Assembly: GCA_024762835.1 (NCBI GenBank)
Contig: JANTGP010000005.1
Location: 1 to 45,295, forward strand
DNA from: Bacteroidota bacterium
GTDB lineage: Bacteria > Bacteroidota > Bacteroidia > Bacteroidales > M50B96
Direction: 5' to 3'
DNA length: 45,295 nt
This document shows positions 25,508-35,068 of the stretch, one piece after another. Within the stretch, counting starts at the first letter, position 1. Each line of letters begins with the position of its first letter. The notes under the pieces are model-generated. The model saw only the letters and a program-made list of their open reading frames with translations, did no database searches and was not told the DNA's origin. The translations under genes were made by a program, and so were the position numbers.

Positions 25508-28500
25508 CTACGATTTTTTTATCTTAATACGCCAAACAAAAAATACAATAAGAATTACGAAAGCTCCAATCCACCAATAATCCGGATTATCTTTTTCGTC
25601 AGCGTTTAAAGCATCTGTATTTCCTATATTAACAAATCCAGCCCAAAAATATGGGTTAGCTTTTAAATTATCTGCCTGTTCAAGGTAGTCAAGTTTTGCC
25701 TTTTGTAATGCAATATTTTTGGGAAAACCGTCTTTCAAATATTTATAAAACTTTTCAACTATCATTACAGATGTTCCGTCAGGGACACACCAAAGAGTCA
25801 TTACAATACTAGGGACACCGGCATAAAGAAAGCCTCGTGCAAGACTAATTATCCCTTCGCCTTTTTCAAGTTTCCCACATCCTGTATTACATGCACTTAA
25901 CACGGCAAGGTCGGCGTTAAGTCGCATGTTAAATAGCTCGTAAGTATAGAGATCTCCATCTTGCAGGCTATCATCATTTCGATAAAACAATAAACGCGAA
26001 TTCATAGGGTCCTCATCGTCAATAATACCATGAGTTGCGATATGAAGAATCTTATAATCTGATGCGAAATGTTTAAAATTTGCTTCTGTAGCAACACTGT
26101 CTAGATATTTCTCTCCCTTAAATATCTTATTAATACTATTAACTTCCAGTTTAGAACCTATTAAATCAACAAATTCCTCGCCTCTTTCTGTAAGAAATGC
26201 CGGCAAATAATCATTCATATTAAACGAGGGAGCAATAGCAAGCAACTCTTTATCCGGCTTTCTCTCGTGCTTTTTATACGAATTAAAAAGTAAAGTTGCC
26301 GAGTAGGCATAAGATACAGCGTGCTCTTTTATCAGATAAGGAGAGTCTTTATAGTAAGTTTTATCGGGGTTTATCTTATGTGTCAGTAAAGTTTCAAAAG
26401 GTATATATCCTAATAGTCCATCAGGGATAATAATGAGGTTCTTAGCTTTTATATGCTCCCTGATATTACTGAGAACTTTATTGTAAACCACATATGAGCT
26501 TTCGGAGAATTTTCTAAATATCTCAGGTGATTGGTACATTTCGGATTGAAAATGTTGAATATTCAATATCGATTCAAAAAAACTGCTGTCAATTCCTTCT
26601 TGCGTGAAAAAGACAGAATCTCTTAATATTACAAACTGATACAGCCTGTTATCAACTATATTATATTCAATTAAAGCATCACTTTTACTTAAATGATTTT
26701 GTACTGATTTAATGTCTAAAATACTATTATCGTATTTCAATTGATAATACTTTGGATAATTCTCGTCAAGATATTTTTTAAGTTTTTCCAATTGCTGAAA
26801 TTTCTTGTCAAAAAGTTCTTCTTTTAAAGCGGTTACTATTGAATCATTTGGTATTGAATCTGCCTCTTCTATACTTAGCTGTTTCTCCAAATCAAATATA
26901 TCGGCTTTTAGTACCTTTTCCACCAACAACATCGAATCAGGAATATTTGAATATAGCTTAGCTTCATTTTCGCGAATTAACTCGTACAAATAAGCCGCTT
27001 TACTCATTTCAGTAACTTTATATGCCCTTTCAATATATTTATAGTCATTACTAATCTTATATAATTTGTAGGCTATTGAAACAGCTTTTTCGTAACTCTC
27101 ACTTTCATCATTACTTAATTTCAACTTATCTTGTGAGTAATAACTCAAATGCATGCGGTCAATCAGTCTAACTGCTAAACAATAATTATCAAGACTTGCA
27201 TTCAAAGTCTTTAGATTCTCTTGGGATATTAGCCAAAGCCGGTAAAAAACTTGTGCTTTATTTTTAATTGCTTTCAATAATTCCTTCTCTAAAGGCAACT
27301 TGGTATAATCCGGTACAATAAAAACATCTTCTTCGTCAAAATTATGAATGAGACTTGTCATTGCTTTTTGAAAATATTCTAATGCTCTTTTATAATCTGA
27401 CTCCTCAAAATAAATCATCCCAAGATTATTATAGTTACTTGCAATACCTTGAGGAATATTCAGCTCTTTGTTAATCTTTATTGCTTTTTCATGACAAATA
27501 ATTGCTTTTTTAATATTTGCTGTTCTGGTATAAAGCAAACCTTGATTATTCCAATTAACAGCCTCAGCCTTCTTTTGTCCTGCATCAAGAAAGATTTTAT
27601 TTGCCTGTTTTAATGTTTTTTCAGCTTTCTTAAATAAACCGGTTTCTCTATATAAATCGCCAAGATTATCAAGGCACTTTGCATAACTAATATGATTGTT
27701 TGATTTTTGAAAAATATCAGCAGCTATTTTAAATTTTTCTATGGCTTTGTTGTAATTATTATATTCCTTTTCAATCCATGCTATATTATTGTAATCGGTT
27801 GCAACTTGTTCGGGTACATTTCTTTGCAAATCAATTTCAAGTGCACGATTAAAATACTCCAGTGCTTTGTCGTATTGTCCAAGTTTTAAAAAGCTATTAC
27901 CTATGTTGCTTAGGTATATGGGTATATCCCTGTTTTTTTTCTGTAATAAATCAATATTAATAGCCTGTTCGATGTAATCAATTGATTCTTTGTATTGTCC
28001 TATTGCCTGATATAAAGCACCCAAATTATTAAGGTTAGTAACCAAACCGCCAAGATTATTAGATTTCTTATTAATTATTAATGCTTGACGGAAATAATAT
28101 ATGGTTTTATCGTATTTACCCAGAAAATAATATGCACTCGCAAGGTCATTGTAAATTGAAGCAAGATTCTCATACTCATCGATATCTAATGTATTAATTA
28201 TTGATAAGCTCTTTTCTAATATATTTACCGATTCGCTAAACTTATTCTTGTATAAGTAAATGCTACCCTGTAGCTTAAAAATATCGGCTAACAAAAACTT
28301 ATTTTCCGAACACTTATCTTTGTTAAGCTGCTTTGCACTATTAAGTAATTTCTGCGATTCATTATAATTTGACTTAGACAGTTCAATTTCCGATTTTTTT
28401 AAAAGTACTGATACTTGTGCTTCCCAATTTTTACTGTTTTTAAATTCTTGTTCGGCTTTTAGATAGTAGCTCAGTGCATCGTCAATATTGCCTTTTTTAT

Positions 28501-28624
28501 AAAACTCTTCGGCTTTTTTAAAGTTATCATTATCAATAGTCCACCTGTTATTTGCAATACATATATTTAATAAAACAGAAATTATAATTAAGGTAGTAAA
28601 AGCTTTTTTAAAAAAATATTTCAT
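25508..28624 (-). CDS. Exported, membrane-anchored TPR-CHAT protease-like protein
   Basis: This 1038-residue protein has an N-terminal signal sequence (about 8-26), roughly ten tetratricopeptide repeats (about 30-430, e.g. NNLGALYQAIGQYKESIDYI), a helical linker (about 440-680) and a C-terminal CHAT domain (about 720-1000). The caspase-like dyad is visible: His865 in ILHIATHGIIDDEDP and Cys912 in LAVLSACNTGCG, followed by GEGIISLARGFLYAGVPS. A final membrane helix (about 1012-1031) and a basic tail (RIKIKKS) anchor it, so TPR and CHAT parts should face the periplasm. An AGGAG ribosome-binding-like sequence precedes the ATG. Its stop is one base from that of the anti-sigma-like gene (convergent). 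CHAT proteins are Cys proteases of the separase/caspase clan; the substrate is unknown. Confidence 0.88.
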   Translation of the reverse strand: MKYFFKKAFTTLIIISVLLNICIANNRWTIDNDNFKKAEEFYKKGNIDDALSYYLKAEQEFKNSKNWEAQVSVLLKKSEIELSKSNYNESQKLLNSAKQLNKDKCSENKFLLADIFKLQGSIYLYKNKFSESVNILEKSLSIINTLDIDEYENLASIYNDLASAYYFLGKYDKTIYYFRQALIINKKSNNLGGLVTNLNNLGALYQAIGQYKESIDYIEQAINIDLLQKKNRDIPIYLSNIGNSFLKLGQYDKALEYFNRALEIDLQRNVPEQVATDYNNIAWIEKEYNNYNKAIEKFKIAADIFQKSNNHISYAKCLDNLGDLYRETGLFKKAEKTLKQANKIFLDAGQKKAEAVNWNNQGLLYTRTANIKKAIICHEKAIKINKELNIPQGIASNYNNLGMIYFEESDYKRALEYFQKAMTSLIHNFDEEDVFIVPDYTKLPLEKELLKAIKNKAQVFYRLWLISQENLKTLNASLDNYCLAVRLIDRMHLSYYSQDKLKLSNDESESYEKAVSIAYKLYKISNDYKYIERAYKVTEMSKAAYLYELIRENEAKLYSNIPDSMLLVEKVLKADIFDLEKQLSIEEADSIPNDSIVTALKEELFDKKFQQLEKLKKYLDENYPKYYQLKYDNSILDIKSVQNHLSKSDALIEYNIVDNRLYQFVILRDSVFFTQEGIDSSFFESILNIQHFQSEMYQSPEIFRKFSESSYVVYNKVLSNIREHIKAKNLIIIPDGLLGYIPFETLLTHKINPDKTYYKDSPYLIKEHAVSYAYSATLLFNSYKKHERKPDKELLAIAPSFNMNDYLPAFLTERGEEFVDLIGSKLEVNSINKIFKGEKYLDSVATEANFKHFASDYKILHIATHGIIDDEDPMNSRLLFYRNDDSLQDGDLYTYELFNMRLNADLAVLSACNTGCGKLEKGEGIISLARGFLYAGVPSIVMTLWCVPDGTSVMIVEKFYKYLKDGFPKNIALQKAKLDYLEQADNLKANPYFWAGFVNIGNTDALNADEKDNPDYWWIGAFVILIVFFVWRIKIKKS

Positions 28625-28712
28625 AACAACTCCTATTTATTTTTTTGAACAATAAAATTAATAAAAATATCCGATATAAATTACCCAAATAAATTAAACT
28701 AATAAATTAAAC

Positions 28713-29840
28713 TCAAACCAGAAATAAATCGGAAATTACTTTGTCTGAAATAAAAAGTCCCGATTGTGTAAGCCGTATTCTTTTACCATCGTTTATTGCA
28801 TAATTCTTAACAATATAGTTTCCTATTACAGAATTAAAATGCTGCACATCCTGCTTGTCAAATGTATTGTTCAAATACTCAAGGTCAATACCCCAAACGG
28901 TTCTTAACGAAGTCATTATATATTCATTATACTTTGTCTTACTGTTTAGGTATTCCGTTTCAATCTTTGGTTTTCCGTTTAAAACATTCCTAATGTATTC
29001 CCCATTGTTTGAGATATTCCATTGCCTTGATTTGGTATTATACGAGTGAGCAGAGGGACCGAGTCCCAGATATTTTTCTTGTTTCCAGTAACTGCTGTTA
29101 TGATTTGAAAAATAACCCGGTAATGCGAAATTTGAAATCTCGTAATGAATAAATCCGGCAGTTTTTAATAAATCAATTAGTAATTTAAATTGATTCAGAC
29201 TTTCTTCGTCATTTAGTTTATGATGCTTTCCCGTTTTTAAGTAATGGTAAAATACGGTTCCTTCTTCGTATGTTAAATGGTACGAAGATATATGTTGTAT
29301 ATTTAGTGATAATGCCGTTTGTATCTGTTCTTTCCAATCTTTAATCGACATTTCATTTAAACCGTATATTAAATCAATGCTAATATTATTAAAGTCGGCT
29401 GCCTGACAATTTTTTATCGCTTCTATCGCTGTTTTTGAATCATGTCGTCTATGCATTATCATTAATTGCTCATCTGAAAATGACTGTATACCAATACTCA
29501 GCCGGTTAATCCGGGAATCTGATAATTCTGATATATATTCTTTGCTAAGGTCATCAGGATTTGCTTCAAGAGTTATTTCAGCATCAGTAGCAACAGAATG
29601 AAGTTTATGTATTTGGTTTAAAATATCTTTTATCTCTTTTATCGAAAGTAAAGAAGGCGTACCTCCCCCAAAATAAATTGTATTAATCTCTTCATTGTCC
29701 AGATAGTCCTTTTGTAGTTCAATTTCCTTTATCAATGCATCAATAAACTTTGGTTTAATTTTGAGATTAATACTCGTATGAAAATCGCAATAATAGCAAC
29801 GTTGCTTGCAAAAAGGTATATGTATATATATTCCGGCCAT
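28713..29840 (-). CDS. hemW: Radical SAM heme chaperone HemW
   Basis: HemW belongs to the radical SAM family and was long named oxygen-independent coproporphyrinogen oxidase-like; it delivers heme to respiratory proteins. The 375-residue product has the cluster motif CKQRCYYCDFH (Cys11, Cys15, Cys18) after AGIYIHIPF, then YFGGGTPSLL, LEANPDD, RLSIGIQSF and GLGPSAHSY. The motif CxxxCxxCDF, rather than the extended N-terminal Cys of HemN, favours HemW. It is upstream of prmC in reading position but reads the same way, with 35 bases between the prmC stop and this start, so the two form an operon. Confidence 0.93.
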   Translation of the reverse strand: MAGIYIHIPFCKQRCYYCDFHTSINLKIKPKFIDALIKEIELQKDYLDNEEINTIYFGGGTPSLLSIKEIKDILNQIHKLHSVATDAEITLEANPDDLSKEYISELSDSRINRLSIGIQSFSDEQLMIMHRRHDSKTAIEAIKNCQAADFNNISIDLIYGLNEMSIKDWKEQIQTALSLNIQHISSYHLTYEEGTVFYHYLKTGKHHKLNDEESLNQFKLLIDLLKTAGFIHYEISNFALPGYFSNHNSSYWKQEKYLGLGPSAHSYNTKSRQWNISNNGEYIRNVLNGKPKIETEYLNSKTKYNEYIMTSLRTVWGIDLEYLNNTFDKQDVQHFNSVIGNYIVKNYAINDGKRIRLTQSGLFISDKVISDLFLV

Positions 29841-29875
29841 TATTTAATTGAATATCCAAATATAGCTATTTATTG

Positions 29876-30733
29876 TTACTTTGAAAACCATGTTGCCTTT
29901 ATCATTCTGTCTTTTCCTTCAATATCTTTTTTTAGAATAATATCACTAAAGCCCTTAGATTTTAGCAATTGTATTACCTGCTTGCCATACTGCTCATTAA
30001 TTTCAAAATACAAATTACCTGCTGAATTTAGATTCTCCTTTGCAAATAAACATATCTCACGATAAAAAAGTAATGCATCTTTATCCGGTACAAATAAAGC
30101 TTTATATGGCTCAAATTTTAAAACATTATCTGCCATTTGCTTTTTTTCAACCTCAGTAACATAAGGAGGATTACTAACTATTACTTCAAATTTCGATCCT
30201 TTACAAAAATCTTTTTCCTTTAAGATATCCGCTTCAATAAAATCAATGTTAACATTATTATTCTTTGCATTTATCTTTGCTATCGATAAAGCATCTTTTG
30301 AAATGTCAACAGCTGCAACATTTGAAAGCTGCATATTCTTTTTTAATGCTATGGCAATACAGCCACTTCCGGTCCCAATATCAATAATATTTGCAGTAAT
30401 ATCTTTATAGTCACTAATAATCCATTTAACAAGTTCCTCAGTCTCCGGACGAGGAATCAACACCGAAGGATTAACACTTATTTTAAGACTAAAAAATTCT
30501 GTTTCGCCAAGAATATATTGTATTGGTTTTTCTTTTTTCAATGATTCAATATATCTGCCTATTTCCGCTAAAAAATTATCGGAAAGCGTTTTATTTAAAT
30601 TTTGATAAAGTTTTATGCCGGACATATTTAGCAAGTGGTCGAATATCAATTGAATAAAACTTTCAATTTCGTTTTGAGAATAAATTGCTTTTAATTCCTT
30701 TTTTATTAAATTTATGCTGTCTTGAATTATCAT
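29876..30733 (-). CDS. prmC: Release factor glutamine methyltransferase
   Basis: PrmC (HemK) methylates the GGQ glutamine of peptide release factors. The 285-residue product has an N-terminal helical domain (1-85), the SAM-binding loop IDIGTGSGCIAIAL, the catalytic NPPY (in VIVSNPPYVTEVEK), and the PIQYILGETEFFSLKISVNP and LIPRPETEELV segments typical of the family. It reads divergently from ribD with only 33 bases between the two starts; a TATCTTTG element for prmC lies in this gap. hemW follows on the same strand. Confidence 0.95.
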   Translation of the reverse strand: MIIQDSINLIKKELKAIYSQNEIESFIQLIFDHLLNMSGIKLYQNLNKTLSDNFLAEIGRYIESLKKEKPIQYILGETEFFSLKISVNPSVLIPRPETEELVKWIISDYKDITANIIDIGTGSGCIAIALKKNMQLSNVAAVDISKDALSIAKINAKNNNVNIDFIEADILKEKDFCKGSKFEVIVSNPPYVTEVEKKQMADNVLKFEPYKALFVPDKDALLFYREICLFAKENLNSAGNLYFEINEQYGKQVIQLLKSKGFSDIILKKDIEGKDRMIKATWFSK

Positions 30734-30752
30734 TACTTACTTGTTAATTTTT

Positions 30753-30760
30753 CAAAGATA
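30753..30760 (-). promoter_or_regulatory. Candidate -7 promoter element of prmC-hemW
   Basis: Minus strand TATCTTTG fits TAnnTTTG, 20 bases before the prmC ATG. Its -33 region would fall inside the 5' end of ribD. Confidence 0.5.
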
Positions 30761-30766
30761 TAAAAG

Positions 30767-31807
30767 ATGCATGATAAATATATGAATAGGTGTTTAGAAT
30801 TAGCTCGTTTGGGATTAGGAACAGCAGCACCAAACCCGATAGTTGGCTCTGTAATAGTACATCAGGGTAAGATAATTGGTGAGGGCTATCATAAAAAAAG
30901 TGGTGAAGCACATGCAGAGGTAAATGCAATAAATTCAGTAAAAAACCCAAGACTCCTTAAAGAGTCAACTCTTTACGTAAACTTAGAGCCATGTGCTCAT
31001 TTCGGTAAAACTCCGCCTTGCTCTAAGCTTATTGTTGAAAAAAAAATACCTAAAGTAGTGATTGGCTGTATTGATACATTTGCGAAAGTTGCCGGAAAAG
31101 GAATTGAAATGTTAAAAGCCGGTGGCTGTGATGTAACAACCGGTATTCTTGAAAAAGAAAGTCGCGAATTAAATAAGCGTTTTTTCACTTTTCACGAAAA
31201 GAAAAGACCTTACATAATTTTAAAATGGGCACAGTCGCAAGATGGCTTTATTGATAAAATAAGAAATGACAAGAACGATAAAGCTGTATGGATTACCAAT
31301 CAGCCGGCAAAGATGTTGGTTCATAAATGGCGTTCTGAAGAAGCAGCAATAATGATTGGAACAAATACCGCCAAGCTCGACAATCCACAACTTAATGTAA
31401 GAGAATGGACCGGCGAAAATCCTATTCGTATTGTCATTGACAAAGAATTAAGACTAAACAATAATCTTCATGTTTTTGATAATAGTACTCAAACTATTGT
31501 TTTCACAGACAAACAAAAGCAAGCAAAAAGTAAAACAGAATACGTTCAAATTGATTTTAATAAAGATATTCTCAATCAAATATTTAACGAACTTTATATT
31601 CGCGAAATTCAATCTTTAATTATTGAAGGTGGTGAAATATTATTAAACTCTGTAATTGATTCAGGATTATGGGACGAAGCAAGAGTTTTTACCGGAAATA
31701 AACAATTTGGAAAAGGAATCAATGCTCCTAAAATAAATAATACTGTTGTTTCAAAAGAAATGATTGGCGATAGTGAACTAAAAATAATAATTAATCAAGG
31801 GAATTAA
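30767..31807 (+). CDS. ribD: Riboflavin biosynthesis deaminase/reductase
   Basis: RibD carries out deamination then reduction of the GTP cyclohydrolase II product. The 346-residue two-domain protein has the zinc deaminase site HAEVNA (His49, Glu51) and PCAHFGKTPPC (Cys76, Cys85). It also has the reductase domain (about 145-346) with ILKWAQSQDGFI, the NADPH-site segment SEEAAIMIGTNTAKLDNPQLNVR and LIIEGGEILL. All zinc ligands are present. It is the first gene of a plus-strand run (ribD, cls, PNGase-like). Confidence 0.96.
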   Translation: MHDKYMNRCLELARLGLGTAAPNPIVGSVIVHQGKIIGEGYHKKSGEAHAEVNAINSVKNPRLLKESTLYVNLEPCAHFGKTPPCSKLIVEKKIPKVVIGCIDTFAKVAGKGIEMLKAGGCDVTTGILEKESRELNKRFFTFHEKKRPYIILKWAQSQDGFIDKIRNDKNDKAVWITNQPAKMLVHKWRSEEAAIMIGTNTAKLDNPQLNVREWTGENPIRIVIDKELRLNNNLHVFDNSTQTIVFTDKQKQAKSKTEYVQIDFNKDILNQIFNELYIREIQSLIIEGGEILLNSVIDSGLWDEARVFTGNKQFGKGINAPKINNTVVSKEMIGDSELKIIINQGN

Positions 31808-31821
31808 TTTAACATAATAAA

Positions 31822-33297
31822 ATGAATTTTGATATTTTCAATATCTTTAATTTTGAAGGTCCATGGCCTTACATAATTGATTTTGTTATTGTTATTATTA
31901 TTGCATTTCCATTGATTGTAATTTTGCTAGAGAACCGCAACCCTATAAAATCAATTGCATGGATAATGGTTCTTATTCTTCTGCCTGTTTTAGGAATTTT
32001 CCTGTACCTCTATTTTGGGCGTAATCTGCGTAAGCAAAAGATATTTTCAAAAAAAGAGTTATCAGATGCCGAAAGCTACAGGCAGTTGCATAAAGATTTT
32101 GGGATAAATATAGAACGTGTTCAAAGTCTTGGAAATGAGAAAATAAGTAGTAAAATTAAAATAATGAAGCTGCTTATTAAAAACAGCCGCTCTCGTCTTA
32201 CTGAAAACAACAAGGTTAAAGTTTTAAATAACGGAAAAGAAACTTTCGACTCAATAATTGATGCACTTATTAATGCAAAAGACCATATCCATCTTGAATA
32301 TTATATTATTGAAGATGATGAGATTGGAAACCGGATCAAAAATATTCTTATCGATAAGGCAAAAGAAGGGATTAAAGTAAGACTAATATATGACGATGTT
32401 GGGAGTTGGGGTCTGGGTCATGATTTTATTCTCGACCTTATTGAATTTGGGGTTGAGCTCTTTAGCTTTATGCCGGTACGTACATACCGTTTTGCAAACA
32501 AAATAAACAACCGCAACCACCGGAAAATTATTGTAGTTGATGGAACAATCGGATTTGTTGGCGGACTAAATATTGCTGACCGCTATTTGAAAGGACGCGA
32601 TGGAAAAGGTTTTTGGCGTGATACCCATCTAAAAATTGAAGGTGATGCCGTTAAGAGTCTTCAGGAAATATTTCTTATCGATTGGTATTTTATGAGCAGT
32701 AAGATGCTCAAAGAAAAACGCTATTTCCCAAGTCACTCAATTTCTGAAAAACATTTAATACAGATAAGTCCAAGTGGTCCGGATTCAGATTGGTCGTGCA
32801 TAATGCAAACTTTTTTTGCTGCCATCACAACTGCAACAAACTACATCTTTATCTCAACTCCGTATTTTTTACCTAACGAAAGCATACTTACGGCAATACG
32901 TACAGCCGCACTAAGTGGAGTTGATGTAAAAATAATTTTACCCGAAAAAAATGACTCTTTCCTAACAAATTACAGCTCACGTTCTTATGTTCAGGGATTA
33001 CTGGAAGCAGGCGTTAAAGTCTATTTTTATCACAAAGGTTTCACTCATAGTAAACTATTAATGGTTGATGATGTTTTTGCAACAGTAGGAACTGCCAATA
33101 TGGATATTCGCAGTTTCGATCAAAATTTTGAAGTTAATGCACTAATATATGATGAAGAAATTACACTACAATTAAAAACTGCTTTCACTAATGACCTTGA
33201 GAACAGCAAATTGGTTTTATTAGAAACATTTAAAAACAGAGCTCTGTTAGACAAACTAAAAGAATCATTTGCCCGATTATTCAGTCCTTTACTTTAA
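31822..33297 (+). CDS. cls: Cardiolipin synthase (phospholipase D family)
   Basis: The 491-residue product joins two phosphatidylglycerols to cardiolipin at the inner membrane. Two N-terminal membrane helices (about 17-36 and 42-62) precede two PLD catalytic repeats with the HxKxxxxD motif: NHRKIIVVDG with GFVGGLNIADRY, and THSKLLMVDD with ATVGTANMDIRSF. Both motifs are intact. It begins 14 bases after ribD and ends 23 bases before the PNGase-like gene. Confidence 0.95.
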   Translation: MNFDIFNIFNFEGPWPYIIDFVIVIIIAFPLIVILLENRNPIKSIAWIMVLILLPVLGIFLYLYFGRNLRKQKIFSKKELSDAESYRQLHKDFGINIERVQSLGNEKISSKIKIMKLLIKNSRSRLTENNKVKVLNNGKETFDSIIDALINAKDHIHLEYYIIEDDEIGNRIKNILIDKAKEGIKVRLIYDDVGSWGLGHDFILDLIEFGVELFSFMPVRTYRFANKINNRNHRKIIVVDGTIGFVGGLNIADRYLKGRDGKGFWRDTHLKIEGDAVKSLQEIFLIDWYFMSSKMLKEKRYFPSHSISEKHLIQISPSGPDSDWSCIMQTFFAAITTATNYIFISTPYFLPNESILTAIRTAALSGVDVKIILPEKNDSFLTNYSSRSYVQGLLEAGVKVYFYHKGFTHSKLLMVDDVFATVGTANMDIRSFDQNFEVNALIYDEEITLQLKTAFTNDLENSKLVLLETFKNRALLDKLKESFARLFSPLL

Positions 33298-33320
33298 TCC
33301 TAAATAAACTCAAATTTACC

Positions 33321-35003
33321 ATGACTAAACACTTATTCCGATTTATATTTTTTTTTAGTCTTTTTCATTTTGCTCATCCTGCAAAAGCCCAATTGCAAGA
33401 TGGTGATACATTAATAATTCATCCTGTCAGTTTTGCAACACCAAGCCCAGAAGGCTGGGGTGCCCAATACAAAGAAAGCGTTTCGTTTCCGGAAGGAAAT
33501 ATTCAATGGGCAAAAATAATTTTGGTTCAAAGTCTTAAATGCGACTCATCAACCAAAGCTGACAAATACCCATGCGGCGAATGGGATTATATTTGGAATA
33601 CCTTTGTAAAAGTTCCAACAAAAGATTCATTTGAGTTATTTACTATCGGAAGCTTTGTTACGCCTTACGGAAAACGCCTTTGGCTTGGTGGCGAAAAAGG
33701 ATGGCAGTGGGAATATGACGTAACAGACTATGCACCAATTTTACATGGTAAGTTAGATATTATCACAGGCAATAATCAAGAATTACTCGACTTAAAATTT
33801 CTATTCATAAAAGGAAAACCAATAAGAGATGTCCTTTCTGTTGAAAATATTTATCCTTACGGAAACTATAAATACGAAGATTTGGCAAATGATAGCGTGC
33901 TGAAAACAAAAAAGATATATCTGCGACCTGATGCAAAATCATATAAGCTTAAAGCTATTATTTCCGGACACGGACATGCAGGCCCGCGTAATTGCTGCGA
34001 GTGGGATAGTAAAACTCATTCGTATTACATTAACGACTGGGATCATTTTAGATGGAACGTATGGAAAGATTGTGGCAATAACCCAATTTACCCCCAAGGT
34101 GGGACATGGCCCTTTGATAGAGCCGGATGGTGTCCGGGAACTAAAGTTGATGAACATGAATTTGAATTAACACCTCTTGTAAAACCGGGAGACACTATCG
34201 ACTTTGATTATGGCATTGAATATTTTTCGGATAACGGAGAAAAAGACGGGACATTTCGCATGTCGCATCAGCTTATTTCTTACGGCAAAACAAATTATTA
34301 CAATGATGCAGCTATTGTCGATATTATTACCCCAAGCTCAGCCGATAAATACAGCCGACTTAATCCCGATTGTGCCAACCCAAGAATAATAATTCAAAAC
34401 ACCGGTTCATATTCGCTCAAAACCTTAATAATTAATTATGGTTTAAGAAATGGCAGCATGTCTACTTTCAGGTGGAATGGCAATCTTAATTTTCTCGAAA
34501 AAGAAGAAGTATGGCTCCCTATCCCCGACTGGAAAAATCTATCAAAAAACAATGAATTTGTTGTAAATATAAGCAACCCTAACAATTCAGACGACGTAAA
34601 TATTTTAAATAACAAGCTTTCTTCAAAAGTAAGAATACCTGTTACTTTCCCATCAGAATTTATACTTCAGATAAAAACAAATAACCTGGGTAGAGCAGCT
34701 GAAAATTCTTATACAATTACTGATACAAATGGTAAAGTTTTATTTTCGCAAGATTCTTTCGAAGATGACAAAGAGTATAATATTAATATAAAGTTAGATT
34801 CGGGATGTTATAAGTTTTTGTTTAGCGATAAAATGGAAGATGGAATATCATTACATTGGTGGAATAGAAACGATGCACCCAAGCAAGTCGGAATTAGTGG
34901 TAAAGTTAGAATTATTAGCAATGATGGTAGCGAGCTATATAGTTTTCCTTCCTCTTTCGGTCAAGAATTATTATTAAATTTTAAGATTGGAGAATTTAAA
35001 TAG
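33321..35003 (+). CDS. Exported peptide-N-glycosidase F-like protein
   Basis: The 560-residue product has a signal peptide (about 1-23). The next ~320 residues strongly resemble the two eight-stranded beta-sandwiches of flavobacterial PNGase F, which cleaves N-glycans from asparagine: CGEWDYIWNTFV, TPYGKRLWLGGEKGWQWEYD, GHGHAGPRNCCEWDSKTH, FRWNVWKDCGNNPIYPQGGT and FDRAGWCPGTKVDEH. Catalytic-type acidic and Trp residues are in the expected places, and cysteines are paired. The C-terminal part (about 345-560) is an extra beta region that is not part of the classic enzyme and lacks a clear T9SS sorting domain. Whether it hydrolyses glycans cannot be read from the sequence. Confidence 0.85.
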   Translation: MTKHLFRFIFFFSLFHFAHPAKAQLQDGDTLIIHPVSFATPSPEGWGAQYKESVSFPEGNIQWAKIILVQSLKCDSSTKADKYPCGEWDYIWNTFVKVPTKDSFELFTIGSFVTPYGKRLWLGGEKGWQWEYDVTDYAPILHGKLDIITGNNQELLDLKFLFIKGKPIRDVLSVENIYPYGNYKYEDLANDSVLKTKKIYLRPDAKSYKLKAIISGHGHAGPRNCCEWDSKTHSYYINDWDHFRWNVWKDCGNNPIYPQGGTWPFDRAGWCPGTKVDEHEFELTPLVKPGDTIDFDYGIEYFSDNGEKDGTFRMSHQLISYGKTNYYNDAAIVDIITPSSADKYSRLNPDCANPRIIIQNTGSYSLKTLIINYGLRNGSMSTFRWNGNLNFLEKEEVWLPIPDWKNLSKNNEFVVNISNPNNSDDVNILNNKLSSKVRIPVTFPSEFILQIKTNNLGRAAENSYTITDTNGKVLFSQDSFEDDKEYNINIKLDSGCYKFLFSDKMEDGISLHWWNRNDAPKQVGISGKVRIISNDGSELYSFPSSFGQELLLNFKIGEFK

Positions 35004-35040
35004 TGTTATCTTTTTCTTTTCAATAATTGAATCATAAACC

Positions 35041-35048
35041 TATCTTTG
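35041..35048 (+). promoter_or_regulatory. Candidate -7 promoter element of pyrH-frr
   Basis: TATCTTTG fits TAnnTTTG and lies 20 bases before the pyrH ATG. Confidence 0.5.
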
Positions 35049-35068
35049 CTAAAAATTAAAAAAATATT

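Noticed and set aside
25508-28624. CHAT protein as partner of a bacterial gasdermin defence system
   Set aside because: No small gasdermin-like gene is adjacent, and the signal peptide and C-terminal anchor place this protein outside the cytoplasm.
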